Part shown: one piece after another, positions 42,040 through 49,961 of the stretch
Numbering within the stretch: the first letter of the stretch is position 1
How the letters are laid out: every line of letters begins with the position of its first letter
From: JAZKFT01 sp039925965
GTDB lineage: Bacteria; Bacteroidota; Bacteroidia; Chitinophagales; Chitinophagaceae
DNA length: 64,000 nucleotides
NCBI GenBank assembly: GCA_039925965.1
Contig: JBDSXW010000017.1
Span: forward strand, 62,001 to 126,000
Direction of reading: 5' to 3'
The notes under the pieces: model-generated
Databases searched by the model: none
Told to the model about the DNA's origin: nothing
Seen by the model: the letters and a program-made list of their open reading frames with translations, nothing else
Translations under genes and position numbers: made by a program

Positions 42040-43635
42040 TTATTTAGATATTTTAACCAGCATTAGAAATACGATATCATTATTGCGAAGTGGAATGCTT
42101 CTTTTAAAAAGTCCGTTGGTGATTGTAATTTTTTCTGACGAAGCCGGAAGACCTGTTGAATGTGCTATCAATTCCTGCTCCTGGTTCCGTGTCATTTGTG
42201 GTGGCCTTCCCATCTTGTAATAGAAACTGAATGGGTCATTTTGCTCATAGCCAACCTTATAAACTTCAAGCCTGTAATTACCATTCCTGATATGCGAGAT
42301 TTCCAGCTCCACCGTTTCTTTAAGCGTCGCAGGCTGGTCTTTTACAAAATACCCCTGGTCAAATTCCTTACCAGTTTCGGTAAAAGTGTAGTTCCAGATC
42401 AATGAAGTTATATCACCATTGGGATCGGTTGCTACATAAGAAGCTGCGTCCGCATTCTTAAGCGTTTTGCTACCCAGTTCATTCATAAATTGATATGCAT
42501 AGTAAGTAGGCTTGCGAATGCCCTGTAAATTGAGCAATCCAAAGCCTCCATGCAGCGGTGTTTGCGCTGGCCCCGCTTCTTCAAAAATATCGGTGAATGT
42601 CCAGTACGACATAGAGTTACCGGCGCTGCCTGTTTGCTTAAGCGTATTCAAAACATAAGTCGCATTCTGGTAGGTGTCGTGTATAGGATCTCTTGAAGAA
42701 GGCGAGGTATTCCATTCGGTAAAATGCAGTTCCGCGTTTTTGTACGGTGATGCATTGATCAGGTTCCGAAGTCTTTTTACATTCAGCGCAATGGTGTCGG
42801 CGTTGCTTTTTAGTTGCTGCTTTTTAGTGCCGAGTTCGTCGAGTACCGAAGTAGTGCCATAGTCGTGCGTACTGATAAAATCAACGGGCAATTTTGCGCT
42901 ATCGCAATAGCTGATAAATTCCGCAATCCATTTAGTGGCTGATGTTGCCGGCCCACCCACACGAAAGTCGGCGGAAATACTTTTTACCGCTTTGGCAGTA
43001 TGATGGTACAATTCGAAATAGTCGGCCTGTGTGCCATCGTAAAAGCCTTTCAGATCCGGCTCATTCCATACTTCGAAATACCATTGCCTCACTTCTTCTC
43101 TTCCATAACGTTCTTCCCAATGCGCCACGAGCTTTGCTATCAGTTCATCCCATTTCTCATAGCTCTTTGGCCTGCTCACATTGGCCTTCCACCAGAATAT
43201 GGTTTTAGTGCCAAGCGCCAGATCGGCGGGCATAAACCCAAACTCTACAAAGGGCCTGATGTGGATGCTTAGCAGGTAATCAAAAAGCTTGTCGATGTAC
43301 TGCCAGTTGTGAATGACTTTACCGGTCTTATCTTCTGCGTATACCCGCATATCATCATGTAACAACCCGTGGAAACGGATATACCGAAAGCCGATATCCT
43401 TTTGGACTATCGCCAGTTGTTGTTGCCAATCGGCCCGCAATCCTTCATTGGCGCGGCCTGCACCTATGCATTCATTAAACATCTTTACTTTATCGCCTTC
43501 TACAAGATTTATATCTGCACGAATGTTGCGCACCGGAACAACTTGTGCATGAAGTTTCATTGCAAACAGTACGGACAAAAAAATAAGGTAGCTCCGGTAT
43601 TTCATATAATCTTGATAGTCATTTATAAAGTTCAT
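42040..43635 (-). CDS. GH39-like glycosidase (beta-xylosidase/iduronidase type)
   Basis: About 531 aa from the ATG at 43635, whose first base is the last base of the upstream stop (TGATG); Met at 43605 (MKYRSYLIFLSVLFAMKLHAQ) begins the clear signal peptide, so it may be the true start. The barrel has FRYIRFHGLLHDDMRVY, VEFGFMPADLALG, RQWYFEVWNEPDLKGFY (acid/base Glu in NEP) near residue 180 and AELHFTEWNTSPSSRDP (nucleophile Glu) near 318. This spacing and RFHGLLHDDM are those of GH39. GH39 covers beta-xylosidase and alpha-L-iduronidase; the uronate setting makes the latter or another uronic-acid activity possible. Exported. Confidence 0.85.
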   Translation of the reverse strand: MNFINDYQDYMKYRSYLIFLSVLFAMKLHAQVVPVRNIRADINLVEGDKVKMFNECIGAGRANEGLRADWQQQLAIVQKDIGFRYIRFHGLLHDDMRVYAEDKTGKVIHNWQYIDKLFDYLLSIHIRPFVEFGFMPADLALGTKTIFWWKANVSRPKSYEKWDELIAKLVAHWEERYGREEVRQWYFEVWNEPDLKGFYDGTQADYFELYHHTAKAVKSISADFRVGGPATSATKWIAEFISYCDSAKLPVDFISTHDYGTTSVLDELGTKKQQLKSNADTIALNVKRLRNLINASPYKNAELHFTEWNTSPSSRDPIHDTYQNATYVLNTLKQTGSAGNSMSYWTFTDIFEEAGPAQTPLHGGFGLLNLQGIRKPTYYAYQFMNELGSKTLKNADAASYVATDPNGDITSLIWNYTFTETGKEFDQGYFVKDQPATLKETVELEISHIRNGNYRLEVYKVGYEQNDPFSFYYKMGRPPQMTRNQEQELIAHSTGLPASSEKITITNGLFKRSIPLRNNDIVFLMLVKISK

Positions 43636-46577
43636 CACTTCCTGCTAAAAGCCGTTTCTAAAATTACCAATCGCCGGTCACCCATATACGTGATATGGAC
43701 ATCTGTCTTGTCAACAGGCGCTACTACTACTGCCTTATCACCAGCCTTAATGGTCTGGCTTACAGCCGGCAAACCGTTTACATTTATTTTAATCACCAAC
43801 GGCTCCTTGCCAGGGTTCCAGACAATTGAAGTGGCCGTATTTTGCCCTTCGGGGATGGTACACCAGAAGCTGCCAACGCCTTCGGCTGTGTTGGCATCAG
43901 GCAATGGTTGGCCACCAAAGCTTTGTGCAAACGGACCAAAAGGACGCCGTCCATTTGCCACATACTGGATGCCTGGTCTTGTATTAAATCCGCTTCTTGT
44001 ACCACCGGCAAGCTGGTAGCCTTCTTTAGTAACTACGATGCCTTTGCCGAGATAATCAGCCGCAACTCTTGGCGTAGCGTTTACCAGGAAGCCACTGTAC
44101 AAACCGGTTACCACACCTTTCTCTGTTTCATACTCACCCCATACAATTGGGCTGGTAATTATTGGGTAAGGTTCGTGCTTGCTATAACTACCAATATAAC
44201 TGATTAGGTTCAGAAAGAGCCTTGTTGCCACTGGATCTAATGAAGTTCTGTTGGCCAAATCCAGGCCGCAAAGAATCATACTTCCCTTGCCCTGGAACTG
44301 CTCTGCCAGTGCAATAGCTTGTAGCCCCGAACTGTAATTGGCAAGGATGGCAGTATGCTCCACGTCATCTTTAATTAAAAATGTAAAGCCATCGGTAACC
44401 GGCTTTACCGCCGGAAAACCTTTCTGCGTTTCATCCCAATTCGTGTAGTCCGACCATACCCTCAGATTATCCCTACTAATGCCGTTAAACACCGGATGGC
44501 CGGGCCTTTCAGGATTCAGATAGTAACCATTTCTAGGCGACAGTACACTTACCGGATAAACCGGATCGTCGATATTCACGTTGTTATTGGAGACCGGATT
44601 GATGAGTAATTGGTTAAGGATTGCCAGGTGCAGGCTATCCTGCCGAAGGCTCAATACCCTTCCCCCAACCGCTATGAATTTTTTGATGGTTGCCTTAGCT
44701 GCGGCAACTTTTTCATCTGCTGAATTTTCAGCAATCACTACAGCAGCTTTGGGGGACAGGTTTTCAAAAGAGTTGATCTGCGTAAACCTGATATGGAGGT
44801 TGGTGAGCGACTTAGTGGTTGTTCCCTGTTTGTCGTAAACTAGCAGCTGAAGGGTTGATGTCGTCACCGCATTAGCAAAATTAGGATCGGCAACAAACAG
44901 CGGAATCATATTCTGGGAAACAACCGCACCATTGCTGATGAGTTTGCCCCAGAGTTCATATTTACCCGTGATAAGATTTGCAGGAACCTTGAATGAAATC
45001 GTTTTTGCCGCAGTGCCGTAATAAGCAATATCAGAAACTGCCACGCTGTCGGAATATACCACTGCCGTTGTTTTATCCTTTAATTCGTACACCAGTTTAG
45101 CGTTGGTGAGGTCTTTAAAATCATTGTCGTCGTTGATGATATGGGCGATGGGTTTTACGGTAGCGCCTGCATAAACATTAGGCGTCCAGCATTCCCAGCT
45201 TAGCAATATGGGTTGATAGGAAAGCCGCACCTGGTCCGTGACAGGTTTCGGTTTCATGTCGTCAAACTTCTTAATCGTATTCCAGTTGTAAAAAAGAATA
45301 GTGAATGGAAACAGGCCGCTCAAATCCGGGTTTTGTGATCGCAGCTGCCTAAAGGTTTCTGCGGCCTGGCGGAAGGTAAAGCTCTGGTGATAGTCTGCCA
45401 GCTGTGCTTGCAGATCCTGGCGTTCGTGGCCGGTCCAGGCCAATTGTGAGCTGGGGTTTTTATGCGCCGGGGTGAGATTGTACCTGCCATCAGGACCTGT
45501 ATAGTTGCCTACGCATTCGGTAAAAGTTATCGGCTGGTGTTTGGAGGGATTGGGATTTATTTTTGCCTCATCACTGATGTTCAGGAACGTAAACGGTGAA
45601 CTATAATACCAGCCCCAGTAACGATGGATGTCTGTTATGTCGCCGGTTTTACCGTAACCATAGCCAGCGTTAGCAATGTATACCCTTGTCTCATCCCATT
45701 TTTTTAATTTCTCATACGAGTGAGCAAGAAATTTTTCCCAAAGCGCAGCCCGCTTGCCGGCGAACGGTGTTTCGTTGGTCATAGCATATACCATCAGGCT
45801 CGGGTGATGGGCGATCAATCCCAGTTTTTTATTCTCATACCATTCCACGCCCTTGTCGTAATCTGATGGGAAACCTCCATCAGTCTCATCTCCTACTGCG
45901 GCCTGGGCATCTACCTTTTCACCACCGGCTACACTGCCCGCATAGTTGCCGCCAAAAGCCATCATGCCCAGTTCGTCGCATACATCATACCATTCTTCAG
46001 CATCGGGAATACGAATGATATTCACGTTGATGCTTTTCATAAACCTTACATAATCCAATGCGAATGCCCGGCTGTTCTCCAGTTTGCCGGGTATACCGCG
46101 ACCAGGTGGATTAATCGCAATGCCCTTTAAAAAAATCGGTTTGCCATTCAAATACAGGTTGCCGCCCTTGCGCTCAAAACTTCTGAAACCAGCCCGTTCT
46201 TTCCATTCCGTTTTCATCACCCCGTTCTCCCATTGCTGTAAACTAATCTGGTATAGAAATGGATTATTCGGTGTCCACAACACCGGCATTAAATTATTAA
46301 TGGTGATGGCTAATTGATGGCCGCCTTCATTCACTGCTTCGGTAGGCGTTACGTTACCCTGCCATAAAACGGCACCATCTGACAGTGAACTAATCGTAAC
46401 TTTGAAGCTGGCAGTTGCAGATCCTATCTTGTCTTTATCAAATACGAGTCGTATATAATTCACCCCGGTAAACGGCGTAAACGAAGCCGTTTTTGTTGTT
46501 ACTTCCTCTCCGTCCTGCGCAGCAACTACAAAGCAGGAAATGAGGAATATCGTCTGAAGGATCAATCGTTTTTTCAT
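43635..46577 (-). CDS. GH2-family glycosidase lacking a canonical N-terminal domain
   Basis: About 980 aa from the ATG at 46577 (MKKRLILQTIFLISCFVVAAQ, signal peptide). A beta domain with ATASFKVTISSLSDGAVLWQG leads directly to NNPFLYQISLQQWENG and GFRSFERKGGNLYLNGKPIFLKGIA, which is the start of the GH2 catalytic barrel. MVYAMTNETPFAG has the acid/base Glu; ITFTECVGNYTGPDGRYNL the nucleophile candidate. The first jelly-roll domain normal in GH2 is missing. The C-terminal half contains AAVVIAENSADEKVAAAKATI and MILCGLDLANRTSLDPVATRL, resembling a glutamine-amidotransferase-like fold as in beta-galactosidase trimerisation domains. Start/stop overlaps with the next gene by 1 bp. Confidence 0.75.
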   Translation of the reverse strand: MKKRLILQTIFLISCFVVAAQDGEEVTTKTASFTPFTGVNYIRLVFDKDKIGSATASFKVTISSLSDGAVLWQGNVTPTEAVNEGGHQLAITINNLMPVLWTPNNPFLYQISLQQWENGVMKTEWKERAGFRSFERKGGNLYLNGKPIFLKGIAINPPGRGIPGKLENSRAFALDYVRFMKSINVNIIRIPDAEEWYDVCDELGMMAFGGNYAGSVAGGEKVDAQAAVGDETDGGFPSDYDKGVEWYENKKLGLIAHHPSLMVYAMTNETPFAGKRAALWEKFLAHSYEKLKKWDETRVYIANAGYGYGKTGDITDIHRYWGWYYSSPFTFLNISDEAKINPNPSKHQPITFTECVGNYTGPDGRYNLTPAHKNPSSQLAWTGHERQDLQAQLADYHQSFTFRQAAETFRQLRSQNPDLSGLFPFTILFYNWNTIKKFDDMKPKPVTDQVRLSYQPILLSWECWTPNVYAGATVKPIAHIINDDNDFKDLTNAKLVYELKDKTTAVVYSDSVAVSDIAYYGTAAKTISFKVPANLITGKYELWGKLISNGAVVSQNMIPLFVADPNFANAVTTSTLQLLVYDKQGTTTKSLTNLHIRFTQINSFENLSPKAAVVIAENSADEKVAAAKATIKKFIAVGGRVLSLRQDSLHLAILNQLLINPVSNNNVNIDDPVYPVSVLSPRNGYYLNPERPGHPVFNGISRDNLRVWSDYTNWDETQKGFPAVKPVTDGFTFLIKDDVEHTAILANYSSGLQAIALAEQFQGKGSMILCGLDLANRTSLDPVATRLFLNLISYIGSYSKHEPYPIITSPIVWGEYETEKGVVTGLYSGFLVNATPRVAADYLGKGIVVTKEGYQLAGGTRSGFNTRPGIQYVANGRRPFGPFAQSFGGQPLPDANTAEGVGSFWCTIPEGQNTATSIVWNPGKEPLVIKINVNGLPAVSQTIKAGDKAVVVAPVDKTDVHITYMGDRRLVILETAFSRK

Positions 46578-46599
46578 GTGGTTCAATACAGTCACAGGC

Positions 46600-47379
46600 T
46601 CAATTTTTTTGCAATTGTTTCATTTTCTTAGCAAACCTTTTTCCATACGCATCGGCTGACTTAGAATCAAAATGGGTAAGGTCGCCTTTGTCTTTAAATC
46701 CCCTGGAACTCGCTACGGCCGTGTGTTGTACAAGCTCGGGAAGTTTGTGTAATTCATCATTGATATACCGGTAGGTATCTTTATAGCGGCCCAGTTCGCC
46801 CACTACAAATGGAAGGTTTGTATCAGTAGCTATTTCACGGATACGAGCTATTAATTCTATGAGTTTTGGCAGGTAGTTTTTTGCTTTGGATGAATCACTG
46901 TCGGACTCTCCCTGCAACCAGAGCACCCCTTTTAATTTGCCCGACTGCATAGCAATTGCCAATCGTTTCACTGCATCATCGTAGGGGTGCGTGTCAGTCG
47001 CCTTATCGTAAGCGCCGGGTTTCCACACATCAATGGCTGTGCCACCCACTGCGCAGGGAATCAGTCCGACTGTTTTTCCATGATTCTTTTTTTGCATAGC
47101 AATGCCAAAGCATAAACCCGGCCCAACGCCGGCTACCGAAGGCTTGTCGAAATGCAGCGGATGTTTCGCCTGAACCCAGTTGCCTGCCTTGTCCAGCATC
47201 AGGACATGGTCGTTTCCTTCTGCTTTAAACTGATCGGTAATCGGGCCTCGTCCGGACATATTTGATTGGCCGATCAGCAGGTACAAATCCATTGTGTTGT
47301 CTGTCTGCTGCCCTAGTCCGTGTAGGGCTGATAGTACAGTAAGAAAAAGCACAACTGCTGATGTTATTATCTTTCTCAT
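46600..47379 (-). CDS. SASA-type carbohydrate acetylesterase (short form)
   Basis: A 259-aa exported protein with a signal peptide in the first 23 residues. YLLIGQSNMSGRGPI has the nucleophile Ser, GVLWLQGESDSDS the second block, and DLTHFDSKSADAYGKRFAKKM the Asp/His of the C-terminal SGNH block. This is the DUF303/SASA fold of CE6-like acetylxylan esterases. It removes O-acetyl groups, probably from the PUL substrate. The ATG overlaps the upstream stop codon by 4 bp (ATGA at 47376-47379), so it is translated with the GH2 gene. Second acetylesterase of the PUL besides 31638-33197. Confidence 0.86.
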   Translation of the reverse strand: MRKIITSAVVLFLTVLSALHGLGQQTDNTMDLYLLIGQSNMSGRGPITDQFKAEGNDHVLMLDKAGNWVQAKHPLHFDKPSVAGVGPGLCFGIAMQKKNHGKTVGLIPCAVGGTAIDVWKPGAYDKATDTHPYDDAVKRLAIAMQSGKLKGVLWLQGESDSDSSKAKNYLPKLIELIARIREIATDTNLPFVVGELGRYKDTYRYINDELHKLPELVQHTAVASSRGFKDKGDLTHFDSKSADAYGKRFAKKMKQLQKN

Positions 47380-49952
47380 AGCCTGCGAATCTTAATAGCG
47401 TTCAAAATAGCATTGCCTTTGATGGCTTCAAACTGAATGGTCAAACCGTTGCCAGTTACAGCCTGTGCGATAAAGGATTTGTTGACCGCCCTTTGTATCC
47501 CAATTGCGGCAGCAATATCAAAATCCCTGAGTGCAGGAACGCCATTGATGGTCACGTTGAACACCCGGTCGCCAGTTTTGATACGGAAAGGCTCCGCAAA
47601 CCGAAGCGTTACCTGATATTGTCCATCGGGCACATCAAAGCGATAGGCCGGAAGACTATCCTGGTAGGTATAAAAAACCGGCTCATCCGCTGTGCTCATG
47701 ATCACATCCTTGCGATCGAACATTTTGGATGAACCGGACACCGAACCAAAACTTCCTTTACGATAAGGCCGGTCTTCCACCCATACATTACCCGAAGCAT
47801 CCAGGTATTGGGCATTGGAACCAACATTTACTGATAATGATTGGATGCCGGAGAGGTCGGCATTAAATGCTTTATAATTAATGACCACATGATCAGAATA
47901 CGTCTGTCCATTTATCTTACCTGACGCCGACAATTCATTGGCTCCATCTTTCAAAAGAACCTGCCATGAAAACTTTTTGACATCATTGCCACGTTGTATT
48001 TTCTGAGCAACACCGTTTACAGTAAGGGTCAATTCCGGCGCATTGCTATAGGCTTCAAAGGTAGTCATCGTCTGGCTTTCTCCGCTTCTGACCAGCCAGT
48101 CGCGGGTGGCGATATAGACCATCGGCTCCGGGTTCCAATTGGCTTTGTACAGGTAGTAGACATCTTTGTTCTTCCGATCCCAGGTAGCCATTCCTTTCTG
48201 ATTTCTATGCGATTGCGGGCCGCCAATATTGGGTTGCGAAAAATCGAATTGGTTCCAGATGGCCGTGCCTGCTAACCAGGGCCGCTCGTTGATCTGCCGC
48301 AGGTAAGATTCATTAAAATAACGCTGGTACTGACCGGTATAATCGAAACGCATCGGATTGTTCGTATTGAGTCTTACTTCTCCTTCCGCACCATATTCGC
48401 TGATGAAAACATTGTGGCCAGGCTTTCTCCATTTGTCGAGGTCGGTACCAAATTCTTCCACCTTTCCTGAATACCAGCCGCTGTAAACATTGTAACCAGC
48501 CACCTGCGAAATGGTATCCAATCCATACTTCGCATAGTCGCCGCTTACATGCATCGCCACAGTGCTATACCGCGTCGGATCTTCGGCTCTTACCGTGCTA
48601 TCAAACTTCATGGCGAAGTTCTTTACAACGGCCATGTAACCGGGATCATTTTGTGTGCCAATCCGTTCCCCATCCGGGCCGTGCAATAATATCTCATTGG
48701 AAGATCCCCACATGATCACAGCCGGATGGTTGTATCCCTGTGTGATCATTTCGTGGATCATGTTTTCTTCATTGGCCACAAACTCCGGGCTATTAGTGAC
48801 GAAATTGACCACCGGGGTTTCTTCCCAGATCAAGAGTCCCAATTCATCAGCCAATCTTAAAACTTCGGCTGCCTGCGGATAGTGCGCCAGGCGCACAAAA
48901 TTGCAACCCATGTCTTTGATCAATTGCATATCCCGACGATGATCTTCCGCCGTTAAGGCATCGCCTTTACCCTTGATATCCTGGTGGCGATTGGTGCCAT
49001 GTAGCAGGAGCTTTTCTCCGTTCAGTGAAAAGCCATTGCCATTATCAAAACTAAACCAGCGAAAGCCGATGTTGTTCCGTACTTCATCCAGCACTACTCC
49101 ATTAGCAACGATTTGGCTGGTAACCTGATAGCGGTAAGGGCTCGCCGGACTCCATAGCTTCGGATTTGCTATAGGTTCACCCGCATTGGTGATCATCATC
49201 TCCTGATTAGCGGCGATCGTAACTGATTTGGTAAATGACTTCACCAACATACCCGCAGCATCGGTAATCGTATTTACAAATTGGAAGGTCCGTGCTGCAT
49301 TTGTTTCATTCTTTACCTGTGTTCTTACGGCAACCGTTGCCTGCTGCTTTGTAACGCCCGGCGTAGTAATATAAACACCACCGGAATTATTGTTGACGCC
49401 AGTAAAATGTAATTTGTCTGTTACGATGGCCCATGCATCCCGGTAGATGCCACCGTAGGAAGCATAGCCCACATTCAATGGGGGGATAAATGGATCATGT
49501 GCATTGCTAACCTGAACGGCCACCAGGTTCTTTCCGTTTGGTTTCCAGTTAAGATAATTAGTAATATCAATGGCGAAGCCGGTGTAACCTCCTTTGTGCA
49601 TGCCAGCGAAATACCCGTTTACATACAAATGCGCTACCTGGTTGGCTGCTTCAAAATAAAGGAAGACTTTTTTGTCTTTCAACCGGGCATCCAGGTTTAA
49701 TTCTTTGCGGTACCAGCTGATGCCGCGGCGATAGGTTTTGTCATCGTCAAAAGGATCGGTAGCGTTCCAGGTATGGGGCAATGAAACTGGCTCCCAGCCT
49801 GCATCGCTGGCTGCGACAGTCTCCGCATAAGCAGTGCCATTCGGGAAAAACTTCCAGCCGTCGTTGATAGAAAACTGCACCCTGCCCTGGCCATTGACAA
49901 CTGGAGAAAAGCAAAGCAGAAATAAAAAAAATATAAGGCTATGAAATTTCAA
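47376..49952 (-). CDS. GH2-family glycosidase with C-terminal malectin-like domain
   Basis: An 858-aa exported protein (signal peptide around LIFFLFLLCFSPVVNG). Canonical GH2 order: N-terminal jelly roll with VSLPHTWNATDPFDDD and YRRGISWYRKEL; Ig-like domain; catalytic barrel with LLHGTNRHQDIKGKGDAL, LVRLAHYPQ-like VRLAHYPQAAEVL, VIMWGSSNEILLHG (acid/base Glu) and VFISEYGAEGEVRL (nucleophile Glu). After the barrel come an Ig-like segment and a C-terminal malectin-like carbohydrate-binding domain (YQVTLRFAEPF, then RVFNVTINGVPALRDFD). Activity could be beta-galactosidase, beta-glucuronidase or beta-mannosidase. It begins 9 bp after the stop of the 896-aa-frame gene. Confidence 0.87.
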   Translation of the reverse strand: MKFHSLIFFLFLLCFSPVVNGQGRVQFSINDGWKFFPNGTAYAETVAASDAGWEPVSLPHTWNATDPFDDDKTYRRGISWYRKELNLDARLKDKKVFLYFEAANQVAHLYVNGYFAGMHKGGYTGFAIDITNYLNWKPNGKNLVAVQVSNAHDPFIPPLNVGYASYGGIYRDAWAIVTDKLHFTGVNNNSGGVYITTPGVTKQQATVAVRTQVKNETNAARTFQFVNTITDAAGMLVKSFTKSVTIAANQEMMITNAGEPIANPKLWSPASPYRYQVTSQIVANGVVLDEVRNNIGFRWFSFDNGNGFSLNGEKLLLHGTNRHQDIKGKGDALTAEDHRRDMQLIKDMGCNFVRLAHYPQAAEVLRLADELGLLIWEETPVVNFVTNSPEFVANEENMIHEMITQGYNHPAVIMWGSSNEILLHGPDGERIGTQNDPGYMAVVKNFAMKFDSTVRAEDPTRYSTVAMHVSGDYAKYGLDTISQVAGYNVYSGWYSGKVEEFGTDLDKWRKPGHNVFISEYGAEGEVRLNTNNPMRFDYTGQYQRYFNESYLRQINERPWLAGTAIWNQFDFSQPNIGGPQSHRNQKGMATWDRKNKDVYYLYKANWNPEPMVYIATRDWLVRSGESQTMTTFEAYSNAPELTLTVNGVAQKIQRGNDVKKFSWQVLLKDGANELSASGKINGQTYSDHVVINYKAFNADLSGIQSLSVNVGSNAQYLDASGNVWVEDRPYRKGSFGSVSGSSKMFDRKDVIMSTADEPVFYTYQDSLPAYRFDVPDGQYQVTLRFAEPFRIKTGDRVFNVTINGVPALRDFDIAAAIGIQRAVNKSFIAQAVTGNGLTIQFEAIKGNAILNAIKIRRL

Positions 49953-49961
49953 ATGGATAGG

